Positions 32,500 through 42,336 of a DNA stretch of 64,000 nucleotides are shown piece by piece. Both the position numbers and the translations under genes were made by a program. The notes below the pieces were generated by a model that did no database searches, had not been told where the DNA came from, and worked only from the letters and a program-made list of their open reading frames with translations. The stretch is from Luteibacter sp. SG786 (GTDB lineage: Bacteria > Pseudomonadota > Gammaproteobacteria > Xanthomonadales > Rhodanobacteraceae): assembly GCF_011759605.1 (NCBI RefSeq), contig NZ_JAAOYX010000002.1, forward strand, positions 558,001-622,000, written 5' to 3'. How positions within the stretch are numbered: position 1 is the stretch's first letter; each line of letters opens with the position of its first letter.

Positions 32500-33525
32500 A
32501 TGACGAAACCGATTTCCCTGATCCAGTTCCTGATCGAAGAGAAGCGCGCCGGGCACATCAATGCCCAGCTCAGCCTGCTGATCGAGGTGGTGGCCCGCGC
32601 CTGTAAGCGCATCTCCGTCGCCACCGGCAAGGGTGCCCTGGGCGGGGTGCTCGGCAATGCCGGTTCGGAGAACGTGCAAGGCGAGGCGCAGAAGAAGCTC
32701 GACGTCATCTCCAACGAGATCCTGCTGGAAGCGAATGCCTGGGGCGGCCACCTCGCTGCCTGCGCATCGGAAGAAATGGACGATCCGCAGCCCATTCCCG
32801 ACGCCTACCCGAAGGGCAACCACCTGCTCCTGTTCGACCCGCTCGACGGCTCGTCCAACATCGACGTGAACGTTTCCGTGGGCACCATCTTCTCGGTGCT
32901 GCGCTGCCCGGACGGTGTCACCGAGCCCAAGGTGGGCGATTTCCTCCAGTCCGGTACCGAGCAGGTCGCAGCTGGCTACGTGGTCTACGGCCCCAGCACC
33001 CTGCTGGTGCTCACCTTCGGCCATGGCGTGCACGAGTTCACGCTGGACCGCGAGCACGGCAGCTTCGTGCTTACCCGCCGCGACATCGTCATTCCCGCCG
33101 ACACCAGCGAGTTCGCCATCAACATGTCGAACCAGCGCCACTGGGAAGCGCCGATGCAGCGTTACATCGACGAGCTGCTGGCCGGCACCACCGGACCGCG
33201 CGGCCGCGACTTCAACATGCGCTGGGTGGCGTCCATGGTGGCTGACGTGCACCGCATCATCACCCGCGGCGGCGTCTTCATCTATCCGCTGGACGCGAAG
33301 ATCACGGCGAAGGGCGGCACGGGCAAGCTGCGGCTGATGTACGAGGCGAATCCCATGGCCTTCATCGTCGAACAGGCCGGCGGCGCAGCCACCACCGGCC
33401 GCCAGCGGCTCATGGATATCCAGCCCACGGCCCTGCACCAACGGGTGCCGGTATTCCTCGGCTCGCGGAACGAGATCGACATCGTCACCCGCTATCACCT
33501 GGAAGCCGACGACACCCGCGGCTGA
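32500..33525 (+). CDS. fbp: Fructose-1,6-bisphosphatase, class 1
   Basis: 341 residues from the ATG at 32500; the upstream extension is not conserved. The metal and substrate motifs of the FBPase/inositol phosphatase superfamily are intact: a Glu in [20 protein letters not shown] and the C-terminal [14 protein letters not shown]. It removes the 1-phosphate from fructose-1,6-bisphosphate in gluconeogenesis, in the cytoplasm as a tetramer. It is slightly longer than E. coli Fbp but within the family range. Confidence 0.96.
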   Translation: MTKPISLIQFLIEEKRAGHINAQLSLLIEVVARACKRISVATGKGALGGVLGNAGSENVQGEAQKKLDVISNEILLEANAWGGHLAACASEEMDDPQPIPDAYPKGNHLLLFDPLDGSSNIDVNVSVGTIFSVLRCPDGVTEPKVGDFLQSGTEQVAAGYVVYGPSTLLVLTFGHGVHEFTLDREHGSFVLTRRDIVIPADTSEFAINMSNQRHWEAPMQRYIDELLAGTTGPRGRDFNMRWVASMVADVHRIITRGGVFIYPLDAKITAKGGTGKLRLMYEANPMAFIVEQAGGAATTGRQRLMDIQPTALHQRVPVFLGSRNEIDIVTRYHLEADDTRG

Positions 33526-33613
33526 ACGGCCCTGCTTTCGCCATGAACCTGTCAGGCCTCCGCCGCGCGGAGGCCCGATGATGCCGCTGCCTTTCTCTCC
33601 TACCGTGCCCCCC

Positions 33614-34534
33614 ATGCGCTTTCCCCGCCCCCGTTCCTGGCTTCCGCTCCTTTGCGCGGCCCTGCTCGCCGGCTGTTTCGGCGGCAGCAAGCCGGATGCC
33701 CGCCCCGAGAACGCCCTGCCCGTCCTGGCGGCGAAACCGCGCGTGGGGCTGGCGCTGGGTGGCGGCGCCGCCAAGGGCTTCGCGCATATCGGCGTCATCA
33801 AGATGCTGGAAGCGAACGGCATCCACCCCGACGTGGTTTCCGGCACCAGCGCCGGCAGCGTCGTCGGCGCGTTGTACGCGAGCGGCATGGACGCGTTCCA
33901 GTTGCAGGAGACAGCGTTCTCGCTCGACGAAGGAAAGATCCGCGACGTGCGGTTCTTCTCCGGCGGCCTGGTGCAGGGGCAAAAGTTGCAGGATTACGTG
34001 AACCAGCTGCTGCGGCAGACACCGATCGAAAAACTGCGCATTCCCTTCGCCGCCGTGGCCACCGAACTGGAAGACGGCGAACGCGCCGTCTTCATCCGCG
34101 GAAACGCCGGACAGGCCGTGCGCGCTTCGAGCAGCATTCCGGGCGTGTTCGAACCCGTGGAGATCGCGGGCAAGCACTTCGTCGACGGCGGCGTCGTGAG
34201 CCCGGTTCCCGTGGATGCCGCGCGCCAGCTCGGTGCCGACATCGTCATCGCCGTGGACATCTCGGCACGGCCCGACGGCAGCAATCCCGACAGCATGGTG
34301 GGCATCGTGGGCCAGTCGATCACCATCATGGGCCGCAAACTCGCCGAACAGGAGCTCGGGCGCGCCGACATCGTCATCCGGCCGAAGGTGGGCCAGATCG
34401 GGCCCACCGACTTCGATCAGAAGAACGTCGCCATCCTCGAAGGCGAGCGTGCGGCACTCGCGGCCATGCCGGCCATCAAGGCGAAGCTGGCCGCGAAAAC
34501 CGCCGCGATGGGCAACGCGCCCACCACGAAGTAG
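33614..34534 (+). CDS. Patatin-like phospholipase lipoprotein (RssA-type)
   Basis: 306 residues from the ATG at 33614, the start that gives a lipoprotein signal with lipobox LLAGC. The patatin catalytic dyad is Ser in GTSAGS and Asp in VDGGVVSP, and the oxyanion loop is GGGAAKGFAHIG. A GGCCTCCG...CGGAGGCC hairpin (33555-33575) lies in the leader. It probably hydrolyses acyl chains at the periplasmic face of the membrane. It is convergent with the TetR gene; the two stops are adjacent. Confidence 0.9.
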   Translation: MRFPRPRSWLPLLCAALLAGCFGGSKPDARPENALPVLAAKPRVGLALGGGAAKGFAHIGVIKMLEANGIHPDVVSGTSAGSVVGALYASGMDAFQLQETAFSLDEGKIRDVRFFSGGLVQGQKLQDYVNQLLRQTPIEKLRIPFAAVATELEDGERAVFIRGNAGQAVRASSSIPGVFEPVEIAGKHFVDGGVVSPVPVDAARQLGADIVIAVDISARPDGSNPDSMVGIVGQSITIMGRKLAEQELGRADIVIRPKVGQIGPTDFDQKNVAILEGERAALAAMPAIKAKLAAKTAAMGNAPTTK

Positions 34535-35119
34535 TCAGCCCGCTTCCACCAGCTCCAGAGCAGCCTGGCGACCCAGCGAAAGGATCTCGTCGGAGAGTTT
34601 TTTGTCGGCCACGGCACGCGCCAGCGACATCGAGCCCACCAGCGAGGCGAACACCGCCATCGACAGCGTGCGACGGCGCTTGCCACGCACCGTGGCGGGC
34701 AACGTCGAGGCGATCAGATCCACCATTTCGGCGAAGCCGTCGGTGAAAGCGGTTTTCGTCTCCAGCGGCCGGCGGGCCATTTCGGCCGACAGCGCCGCGG
34801 CGACGCAGCCGGTTTCCGGCTGATCGCGGTGCTCGGCGGACAGATAACCATTGATCAACGCACGGTAACTCTCGCCGCGCGACGCGTTCACCTTCGCCGT
34901 GAGCCGCTTGATGGCGCAGGCGGCTCCCGCCACCACGCTTTCGCGGACGAGGTCTTCCTTCGATCCGAAATGATTGTAGAAGCCGCCCTGGGTGAGCCCC
35001 ACCTCGCCCATGAGGCTGACGACACCGACCCCGTCGATGCCCTCGGCGCGGAAGCGCTGCGACGCTGCCTCGACGATCTTCTGGCGCGTCTGTTCTTTAT
35101 GCCCTTTCTCGTAACGCAT
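34535..35119 (-). CDS. TetR-family transcriptional regulator
   Basis: 194 residues. The N-terminal HTH TRQKIVEAASQRFRAEGIDG...LTQGGFYNHFGSKEDLV is a classic TetR/AcrR helix pair. The helical ligand domain is of the common type with a conserved Cys in GCVAAAL. It lacks a divergent partner gene in the short upstream gap, so the target is unclear. Confidence 0.92.
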   Translation of the reverse strand: MRYEKGHKEQTRQKIVEAASQRFRAEGIDGVGVVSLMGEVGLTQGGFYNHFGSKEDLVRESVVAGAACAIKRLTAKVNASRGESYRALINGYLSAEHRDQPETGCVAAALSAEMARRPLETKTAFTDGFAEMVDLIASTLPATVRGKRRRTLSMAVFASLVGSMSLARAVADKKLSDEILSLGRQAALELVEAG

Positions 35120-35207
35120 GCTGCCTCACTCCCGCAGGAATGGTCCTGCCCCGCGGGGATTGTAGCGAATCCTTGCGTGTCGAAAGGTCGAGCTTTAGCT
35201 GCCTAGG

Positions 35208-36200
35208 TTAGGGTCGCAGCGGGTTGGCCTTCACCCCTTCATTGGTGATCTTCACGGGGAGGATCTTCCCGTCCTTGTCGAAGTACATGTGCTCGATGGA
35301 CGTTTGCCGATGGTTCCCGTTCGTGTCGCCGAGCGGATGCCGGTGGTAAACGATGTACCAGGAATCGTCCTTCGCCACATGGAACACCGAGTTGTGCCCC
35401 GCCCCGGTGGCGACCTTCGGATCCTGCTCGAGGATTTTCCCGATGCGCTTGAACGGCCCCAGCGGCGAATCGCCGATGGCATACGCCACCGAGTAGTCCG
35501 GACCCGTCCAACCACCTTCCGACCACATGAAGTAGTACTTGCCGTTGCGCTTGAACATCAGCGGCCCTTCCACGTATTCGGGCGCGGGGGTGATCTCCTT
35601 GAACACGGTGCCGTCGGCCATCGGCTCGACACCGGTGAAGTCCGGTTTCAGCTTCACGATGTTGGCGTGCTTCCAGCCGCCGTAGATCATGTACCAGGTG
35701 CCGTCGTCGTCGTGGAACACGAACTGGTCGATCGGCTGCGCACCGTTGTGGAACGCGCCGATCAGCGGCTTGCCGATCAAGTCGCGGAACGGACCCTCGG
35801 GCTTGTCCGCCACCGCCACGCCGATGCCGCCGAGCTCCTTGTCGCTCTGGATGTCGTTCGCAGCGAAGAAGAAATAATACTTGCCGTCCTTCTCGACGAG
35901 CGCGGGCGCCCAAAGCGCCTTCTTCGCCCAGGGAATGTCCTTGATGTCCAGGACGTCGGCATGTTTTGTCCAGTGCACGAGGTCCGGCGACGAGAACGCG
36001 TCGAAGCCGCGCTGCTCGGCGTACTTCAGCGACGTGGTGGGATAGATCCAATAGGTATCGTTGAAGATCGCGGCTTCCGGATCGGCGTACCAGCCGGGGA
36101 ACACGGGATTGCCGGCGTGGCCCGGAGGCGGTGCGGCCAAAGCCGCCGTCGACGTCAGCGCAGCCAGCAGCGCGCCCCCCAGCAAGTTGCGAAAGCCCAT
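35208..36200 (-). CDS. Glycoside hydrolase family 43-like exported enzyme
   Basis: 330 residues from the ATG at 36200, which gives a signal peptide (residues 1-23, ending AALAA); another ATG 10 codons upstream is possible. It has the five-bladed propeller GH43 start, GWYADPEAAIFNDTYWIYPTTS, where Asp in YADPE is the general base. Further motifs are KKALWAPALVEKDGKYYFFFAAND and VEGPLMFKRNGKYYFMWSEG, with the catalytic Glu in VEGP. Probable arabinofuranosidase or xylosidase activity on plant polysaccharide. Confidence 0.9.
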   Translation of the reverse strand: MGFRNLLGGALLAALTSTAALAAPPPGHAGNPVFPGWYADPEAAIFNDTYWIYPTTSLKYAEQRGFDAFSSPDLVHWTKHADVLDIKDIPWAKKALWAPALVEKDGKYYFFFAANDIQSDKELGGIGVAVADKPEGPFRDLIGKPLIGAFHNGAQPIDQFVFHDDDGTWYMIYGGWKHANIVKLKPDFTGVEPMADGTVFKEITPAPEYVEGPLMFKRNGKYYFMWSEGGWTGPDYSVAYAIGDSPLGPFKRIGKILEQDPKVATGAGHNSVFHVAKDDSWYIVYHRHPLGDTNGNHRQTSIEHMYFDKDGKILPVKITNEGVKANPLRP

Positions 36201-36273
36201 CCCCACACCCCTTCGGCCAGATTCGAACATCCGATCCTAGCGGGTTTGGACGTCCGGATGCCAACCCGTGGGC

Positions 36274-38382
36274 TCAGAAGCGGTAGCGGGCACTACCCAG
36301 GATGCTGCGACGCGGTCCGTAGAAACAGTCGCCGCGTGCGAGGCAACTTGCGTTGTAGACCTGGTCGGTAAGGTTCGCCGCGTTCAACGAGAACCGCCAG
36401 GGGCCCTGTGTGTACGCGACCATCGCATCGAACAGCGTCTTGTGCGGCACCCGCAGCGTGCCGGTCTCGTCGTAGTTCACGCCGATGTAGCGCGCGCCGA
36501 CGCCGAAGCTCAGGCCGTCGCTCTCCGCATCGTTCACATGATAGACGCCCCACACCGAGCCCTGGTTCTTCGGTAAACCCGCCACGATGGTCCCATCGTC
36601 GGGCCGCGCCTTGGTCCAGGTGTACGTGCCGATGAGGTCGAGGTGCGATGCGATACGCGTCGATGCTTCCAGCTCCACGCCGCGGGTTTTCGCCTTGCCG
36701 GCCTGGATCTGGTTGAGCGGGTTTTCCGGGTCGGGCGCCAGGCGGTTTTCCTCGCGAAGGTCGTAGTAGGTCGCGGTGAGGAGCGTCGCCGAGCCGGGCG
36801 GCTGGTACTTCACGCCCGCCTCATACTGCTTCCCGCGCAGGGGTTCATAGGGACGGTTGTAGAAGTCCAGGCTGTCGAGCGGCTGGAAGGATTCCGTGTA
36901 ACTCAGGTACGGCACCAGTCCGCTGTCGAAGCGATACATCACGCCGAAACGCGAGGTCGTGGCATTGTCCACCGAGCGGTCGTCGCCGGTAGTGAGCGTG
37001 GCGCGGTCGTGGCGGATGCCCACGGTGGCGATCCAGTGGTCGCCCCAGTTGATCTGGTCCTGCGCATACAGGCCTGTCTGGCGAGTGCGGCTGCTTGCGA
37101 TCGGGAAGACGTCGGGCGCGACGAAGCCGTTGCCGTACACCGGCGCGTAAAGGTCGAACGGCACGCCATCGTATCCGTTGCCCTGGCGGCTGTCGGTATG
37201 CGAATAGCCGATGTCGAGGCCAACGAGCACCCGATGCCGCATGCCCGCGAAGTCGAAGTCGGCTTCCGTGTGGGTGTCCGTGACGAAGCGCTTGTGGCGG
37301 TCGATCGAGATGTAGCTGTACCGCGCCACGGTGCGCTCATCGGCATCCAGGAAGGGATATGCCGGGTTTGAATAGACGTCGGGGTAGAGCGTGCGGTAGT
37401 CCACGTTGTCGTGCGAGTAGCGCATGTTCTGCACGAGTTTCCACGTATCGTTGAAACGGTGCTCGAACAGCGAGGTCACCGAACGCTGGTTCGTGTCGTA
37501 GCGATCGAAACCCGGCTCGCTCACGAAACGGTGGGTGTCTATCCGGCCGTTGGGGTTGGGTAGCAGCGTGCCCGCATGCGGAAGGAAGTTGAGCGAGGTG
37601 CCGTTGTGGTCGAATTGCAGGTTCGCCAACAGCGTCCAGCGCGTGTCGCCGTCGGGTGCCCAGGTGATGGAGGGCGCGATGGCCTTACGGTCGTCCGGCA
37701 CGTGGTCGATCTGCGAATCCGAATCGCGGTATACGCCGATGAGGCGATAAGCCCAATGTCCCGCCGCGTCCAGCGGTCCGGTGAAATCGAAGGCGACCTG
37801 CCGGCGCTGCGAATTGCCGAGTTGCGCTTCCACCTCGTGCGAGGCGGTGAACTGCGGCAGTTTCGAGTTCAAGGCGATGAGGCCACCCGTGGTGCCCTGC
37901 CCATACAGCACCGATGAAGGGCCGCGCACGATCTCGATGCGGTCGAGGAAGTACGGTTCCGTGCGCGCGTAGGCATAACCGAAGTACTGGCGAAGCCCGT
38001 CGAGGTACTGCGTGAACGAGGTGCCTCGCACGAAGGCATCGTCGCCGCGGCTGTCCACGCCATAGGCGTCCGCGCGAACGCCGGCGGAATAGCGCAAGGC
38101 GTCCTGCACGGTGAGCACGCCCTGGTCGAGCATCTGCGTGGCCGAGATCACCGAGATGGCCTGTGGCGTCTCCACGATCGGTGTGTCGGTCTTGGTGGCG
38201 CCGGAGGCATCGGTGCGCGCATAGCCTTCGTCCAGCCGCTGGCCGTGCACGTCCACGGGCGCGAGTTGTATGGCCTTTCCACCGGTCGCCTCGGGAGGGG
38301 AGGCATCCTGGGAGAGGACGGACGTCGGCAGCGCCAATGTGCCGGCGAGCAGCACGAAGAGGATATTTCTGTTCAAGGTCAT
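36274..38382 (-). CDS. TonB-dependent siderophore receptor
   Basis: 702 residues with a signal peptide (cleavage near ...TSVLSQ). A plug domain follows (TPIVETPQAISVISATQMLDQGVLTVQDALRYSAGVRADAYG..., a FhuA/FpvA-type box), then a 22-stranded barrel ending in aromatic RRSILGSARYRF, as required for barrel insertion. It imports an iron-siderophore complex through the outer membrane using TonB energy. Two Fur boxes upstream support iron repression. The siderophore type is unknown; no synthesis genes are present. Confidence 0.95.
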   Translation of the reverse strand: MTLNRNILFVLLAGTLALPTSVLSQDASPPEATGGKAIQLAPVDVHGQRLDEGYARTDASGATKTDTPIVETPQAISVISATQMLDQGVLTVQDALRYSAGVRADAYGVDSRGDDAFVRGTSFTQYLDGLRQYFGYAYARTEPYFLDRIEIVRGPSSVLYGQGTTGGLIALNSKLPQFTASHEVEAQLGNSQRRQVAFDFTGPLDAAGHWAYRLIGVYRDSDSQIDHVPDDRKAIAPSITWAPDGDTRWTLLANLQFDHNGTSLNFLPHAGTLLPNPNGRIDTHRFVSEPGFDRYDTNQRSVTSLFEHRFNDTWKLVQNMRYSHDNVDYRTLYPDVYSNPAYPFLDADERTVARYSYISIDRHKRFVTDTHTEADFDFAGMRHRVLVGLDIGYSHTDSRQGNGYDGVPFDLYAPVYGNGFVAPDVFPIASSRTRQTGLYAQDQINWGDHWIATVGIRHDRATLTTGDDRSVDNATTSRFGVMYRFDSGLVPYLSYTESFQPLDSLDFYNRPYEPLRGKQYEAGVKYQPPGSATLLTATYYDLREENRLAPDPENPLNQIQAGKAKTRGVELEASTRIASHLDLIGTYTWTKARPDDGTIVAGLPKNQGSVWGVYHVNDAESDGLSFGVGARYIGVNYDETGTLRVPHKTLFDAMVAYTQGPWRFSLNAANLTDQVYNASCLARGDCFYGPRRSILGSARYRF

Positions 38383-38431
38383 GGACTTCCGCGGGAACGG
38401 ACGTCACCGACGGATCGGTGACGTGGTCATT

Positions 38432-38450
38432 ATTGCGAATGAATCTCATT
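38432..38450 (-). promoter_or_regulatory. Fur box 1 of the siderophore receptor
   Basis: On the minus strand AATGAGATTCATTCGCAAT matches the palindromic Fur consensus AATGAGAATnATTCTCATT at 15 of 18 positions. It lies about 50-68 bases upstream of the receptor start. Confidence 0.75.
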
Positions 38451-38484
38451 ACAATTATGACCGAAGGGCCCACGCCTACGCAAT

Positions 38485-38503
38485 ATTGCGAATTCTTCTC
38501 ATT
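38485..38503 (-). promoter_or_regulatory. Fur box 2 of the siderophore receptor
   Basis: On the minus strand AATGAGAAGAATTCGCAAT matches the same consensus at 15 of 18 positions. Its centre is 53 bp from box 1, five helical turns, so both boxes face the same side of the DNA, as expected for cooperative Fur binding. Confidence 0.7.
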
Positions 38504-38535
38504 CCCATAACGGCAACGTACCTGCTGACGCCGGC

Positions 38536-40074
38536 TCAGTGCGCGTCAGCCGACGGAGCCGACGGCGGCCTTACCTTTCGCATCAGGGGCACCATGATCG
38601 TCGCGAGGGCGAAGCAGACCATGATGGAAGCGAAGGCGTCGCTGAAGGTCAGTGTCTGCGCCTCGCGGAACGTCAGTTGCCAGAGCGATTTAAGTGCCGT
38701 CGTGTAGGCATCCGTATCGGCCTGGATACCCTCCATAAGATGGTTGAGCGGCTCGCTGGCGGGTGTGAGGTGTTCCGCCATGCGCTGGAAATGCAGGTTC
38801 GTGCGGTCGTTGAGGATGGTGGCGCAACCCGCGATGCCCATGGCGCCGCCCAGGTTGCGCATCAGGTTGAACAGGCCCGACGCCTGCTTGAGGCGGGCCG
38901 GAGGCAGGCCTCCAAGGGTCAGGATCACCGTCGGCGCCACGGCGAACTGCTGCGCGAAACCACGCAACGCCTGCGGAAAGATCAGTTCGCGCCAACTCCA
39001 GTCGTGCGTGATCGGCGTGAACTCGAACATCGAGACAGTGAACAGGGCAAGGCCGCCCATGAGGATCCAGCGAAGATCGACACGGCCGGCCAGCCATGCG
39101 TAAACGGGAATGCCGAGAATCTGGAACACGCCTGTGGAGAAGATCGCCTGGCCGATCTGGAGCGCGCTATAACCTTCCACGCGCCCGAGGAATAGCGGGG
39201 TGAGGTAGATCGTGCCGAACAGGCCGATGCCGGTCACGAAGGAAAAGAAGCAGCCGAGGGCGAAATTACGGTCGCGAAGCGCACGCAGGTCGACGACGGG
39301 ATGTTCGGCCGCCAGCCCTCGCCAGACGAAAAGCAGGCCGGACACGGCGCTGGTCCATGCCGTGGCGCGGATCGTTCCGTCGTCCAGCCAGTTCCATCGC
39401 GGCCCTTCCTCCAGCGTGTATTCCAGGCAGCCGAGGAAGATGGCGATCAGGGCGATACCGATCCAGTCGCCGTCTTTGAGCAACGCGAGGTTCGGTTCGT
39501 CGATCTTGACCAGCAGGGGTACGGCAACGGCCACGAAGATCCCGGGCGGAAGGTTTACGAAGAACAGCCAGTGCCAGGAATAGTTGTCGGTAATCCATCC
39601 GCCCAGCGTGGGGCCCAGCGTGGGTGCCAGTGAGGCTATGGCTCCGATGGTGGCCGCAGCGATCGTGCGTTGCTTGCCTTCAAAGAAAACGAAGGCGGAG
39701 GTGAACACCAGCGGGATCATGGAGCCACCGAGGAAGCCCTGCGCGGCGCGGAACCAGATCATGCTCTGGATATCCCATGCAGAACCGCAAAGCAGGCTGG
39801 TCACGGTGAATCCCGCCGCCGACGCAGCGAACAGCCAGCGCGTCGAGAACACCCGGCTTAGCCAGCCCGACAGTGGGATCACCACGATCTCGGCAATCAG
39901 GTAGCTCGTCTGCACCCATGCCGTATCGTCCGCGCCGGCAGAGAGTCCGCCGCCGATATCGCGCAGCGATGCCGACACGATCTGGATATCCAGCAAGGCG
40001 ATGAACATGCCCAGGCACATCGTGGCAAAGGCGAAGATCTTCTGCCCTTGCGTGAGGTGGGCGACGGGGCTCAT
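38536..40074 (-). CDS. MFS multidrug efflux pump, DHA2 family (EmrB-like)
   Basis: 512 residues with 14 predicted membrane helices. The MFS motif A region (GWLSRVFSTRW) and the DHA2 N-terminal segment (MCLGMFIALLDIQIVSASLRDIGGGL) are visible. It is coupled to its adaptor gene by an ATGA overlap (40071-40074). EmrAB pairs export hydrophobic acids and uncouplers by proton antiport and, next to a siderophore receptor, sometimes export siderophores. The latter is inference from context. Confidence 0.94.
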   Translation of the reverse strand: MSPVAHLTQGQKIFAFATMCLGMFIALLDIQIVSASLRDIGGGLSAGADDTAWVQTSYLIAEIVVIPLSGWLSRVFSTRWLFAASAAGFTVTSLLCGSAWDIQSMIWFRAAQGFLGGSMIPLVFTSAFVFFEGKQRTIAAATIGAIASLAPTLGPTLGGWITDNYSWHWLFFVNLPPGIFVAVAVPLLVKIDEPNLALLKDGDWIGIALIAIFLGCLEYTLEEGPRWNWLDDGTIRATAWTSAVSGLLFVWRGLAAEHPVVDLRALRDRNFALGCFFSFVTGIGLFGTIYLTPLFLGRVEGYSALQIGQAIFSTGVFQILGIPVYAWLAGRVDLRWILMGGLALFTVSMFEFTPITHDWSWRELIFPQALRGFAQQFAVAPTVILTLGGLPPARLKQASGLFNLMRNLGGAMGIAGCATILNDRTNLHFQRMAEHLTPASEPLNHLMEGIQADTDAYTTALKSLWQLTFREAQTLTFSDAFASIMVCFALATIMVPLMRKVRPPSAPSADAH

Positions 40075-41135
40075 GGGGCTTTCGTGTCGATGCGCGCGGT
40101 GACGGACAGGCCGGGCCGCAGCACGCCGAGATCACCATCCGCGCCATTGAGCGTCACCCGAACGGGTACACGCTGCACGATCTTCGTGAAGTTGCCGGTG
40201 GCGTTCTCGGGCGGCAGCACGCTGAACTGCGCGCCGGTTGCCGGAGCCAGGCTGGCGACGCGCCCTTTGAACACCCGCCCAGGCAAGACGTCCGCGCGCA
40301 CGTCCACCACCTGTCCCACGCGCATGTGCGCCAACTGGTCTTCCTTGAAGTTTGCGTCCACCCACAGCCCGTGCGCCGGCACGACCACGAGCATCTGTGT
40401 GGCGGCTGCCGCGTAGCTGCCCACTCGCGCGCGGCGATTTCCGATCACGCCGTCCACCGGCGCGCGCAGCTCGGTATAGGAGAGATTGAGCCTCGCCACC
40501 TCCGCTTCGGCGCGTGCCTGGTCCAGCGCAGCCTGCGCCTGGTTTTTCTGCGTCGCGATCACGTCCAGTTGCTGCCGCGCGCCAAGCACGGCAGCCGCGG
40601 CGCGGTCGGTCGCGGCGCGCGCGGTCTGGAAGGTCGCCGTCGCGCGCTGGGCGCTTTCCACGGACACCGCCGCGCGCGCCACCAGTTGGCGGCTGCGTTC
40701 GTCGTCTAGCCTGGAACGCGTGGTTTCTGCCTGCGCGGCGTCCAGCCCCGCCCGGGCCTGGGCGATGTTGCTGTGCTGAAGGCGTTCCACCGCGTCGAGG
40801 TTGCGCAGCGCGGCCTCCTGGGCCACTACCGCCGCGTCCGCGCGCTCCACGGCCGCCCGGTAATCCCGGTCGTCGATCTTCACCAGCAGGTCGCCCTTGT
40901 GGACAAACTGATTGTCGGTTACCGCCACCGTCTGGATGTACCCCGACACCTTCGGAGCGATCACCGTGATGTCTCCGCCGACGTAGGCGTCGTCGGTATC
41001 GACCACGAATCGCCCCGCCGTCCACCAATGGATTCCATAAAGCGCGACGCCGCATCCGGCTAAACCTAACGCAAGGATTTTCCAGGGTTTCTTTCTGGTC
41101 GAACTGGCAATGACGGAATCGGCGATGGCGGACAC
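40071..41135 (-). CDS. HlyD/EmrA-like membrane fusion protein
   Basis: 354 residues. An N-terminal membrane helix (KILALGLAGCGVALYGIHW) is followed by a lipoyl half (VSGYIQTVAVTDNQFVHKGDLLVKI), a long alanine-rich helical hairpin (about 95-205), the second lipoyl half (LSYTELRAPVDGVIGNR) and a beta barrel. It is the first gene of the pump operon. A TGAG-N6-CTCA dyad lies at 41182-41195 in its short upstream region; the binding protein is unknown. Confidence 0.93.
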   Translation of the reverse strand: MSAIADSVIASSTRKKPWKILALGLAGCGVALYGIHWWTAGRFVVDTDDAYVGGDITVIAPKVSGYIQTVAVTDNQFVHKGDLLVKIDDRDYRAAVERADAAVVAQEAALRNLDAVERLQHSNIAQARAGLDAAQAETTRSRLDDERSRQLVARAAVSVESAQRATATFQTARAATDRAAAAVLGARQQLDVIATQKNQAQAALDQARAEAEVARLNLSYTELRAPVDGVIGNRRARVGSYAAAATQMLVVVPAHGLWVDANFKEDQLAHMRVGQVVDVRADVLPGRVFKGRVASLAPATGAQFSVLPPENATGNFTKIVQRVPVRVTLNGADGDLGVLRPGLSVTARIDTKAP

Positions 41136-41223
41136 GGGCGCTTACCTGGGGAAAGAATTACGCCCATACTTTTATGGATGATGAGCTTAATCTCAAGAGG
41201 GCGCGCCCCCGGAAGGCGACGTA

Positions 41224-42282
41224 TCAGCCCAGGTCGAGCAGTTCGCGAATGTCCCGCAGCGCCTTGAACCGCCGCACGAGGTTCAGCGGCTTGCGTTTCA
41301 GCATGCCGAATTCGCCACGCTGGAAGGCTTCCACCGCGTCCAGCACACGGTCGCTGGAGTGGCCGTCGCGGTAGGGGTGTATGTCGTCGCCGTGCGCGCG
41401 GATGGCGGCCATCAGTTCGGGGGGGTGCGACAGCGCGAGGTCGATGGCGGCGTCCACGTCGGCGGGTGTCGGCACGTCGAGCATGAACGGTTGCGGCACG
41501 CGATTCGCCACCGTGACCACCGGTTTACCCATCACCGCGAACTCGTGGACGACGGACGAGGTGTCGCACACCAGTACATCCGCGGCCCGTTCCATCTCGA
41601 CCAGGTGATCGGATGTGAGGAAACGCGCGTTGGGCGCTTCCAGTCCGCGATATGCGGCGAACAGTGCTTCGTCGCACTTCGGATGCAGCGTGAGCAACCA
41701 CTGGCGGTCGCCGCGCGCGATCATGGCGCGTAGCGGCTCCAGCATGGCGGGTGCGCTGCTGAGGCGATGGCTGAAGGTCGAGGCGTACATCACTACCGGC
41801 CGCCCGTCGCGCGACGGAAGTCCGGTAGGCGACGACGACGACGGCGCGAACAGCGGATCCAGTTTCGGCCAGCCCGTTTCGACCACGGCGAAATAGCCAT
41901 GCTCGCGCGCCAGCGCCTCGAACGGCACGGTGGTCGCCGGCCCTTGGGTCACGTAGAGGTCGAAGAACCCGCGAATGGCGAAATGGCCGCGGTCGGGCTC
42001 ACGCTTCTGCGCATTGAATCCGTGGAACACCTGCACCTTGATGCCGGGCAACGCCGGAGACACCCAGTTGGCGGCGCAATACACGGCGTCCGGCCGCAGG
42101 GCATGCGCTTCGCGCAGGCTGCGCACGCGGTGCTCGTCTGGCGCGAGCTGCGCCGCGACAGCCGCCGGCACTACCCAGCCCACATCGATGCCTCGCGCGC
42201 GCGCCGCCGCGGCCAGGGGACGCAGGATCGGCAGGCCGTAGGACTCGGTGGCGAACATCAGGCACGCGGGCAAGGGCGGCAC
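41224..42282 (-). CDS. CDP-glycerol glycerophosphotransferase-like protein (TagB/TagF fold)
   Basis: 352 residues. The GT-B-like architecture includes an N-terminal half ending with HGFNAQKREPD, a central LTLHPKCDE and the nucleotide-binding CDTSSVVHEFAVMGKPVV, all signatures of the TagB/TagF glycerophosphotransferase family. In Gram-negative bacteria relatives modify cell-surface polysaccharide with glycerol phosphate. It has no membrane helix. It is divergent from the WaaE-like glycosyltransferase gene with a 54-bp gap. Confidence 0.85.
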   Translation of the reverse strand: MPPLPACLMFATESYGLPILRPLAAAARARGIDVGWVVPAAVAAQLAPDEHRVRSLREAHALRPDAVYCAANWVSPALPGIKVQVFHGFNAQKREPDRGHFAIRGFFDLYVTQGPATTVPFEALAREHGYFAVVETGWPKLDPLFAPSSSSPTGLPSRDGRPVVMYASTFSHRLSSAPAMLEPLRAMIARGDRQWLLTLHPKCDEALFAAYRGLEAPNARFLTSDHLVEMERAADVLVCDTSSVVHEFAVMGKPVVTVANRVPQPFMLDVPTPADVDAAIDLALSHPPELMAAIRAHGDDIHPYRDGHSSDRVLDAVEAFQRGEFGMLKRKPLNLVRRFKALRDIRELLDLG

Positions 42283-42336
42283 TCCGCAAGGGACGACGTG
42301 GCATTATGACGGCTCGCTACCCGACCCCGCATCTCG

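Noticed and set aside
33555-33575. GGCCTCCG/CGGAGGCC hairpin after fbp as a terminator
   Set aside because: The stem is strong but no T tract follows on either strand, and it lies in the leader of the patatin gene, so I mention it only within that entry.
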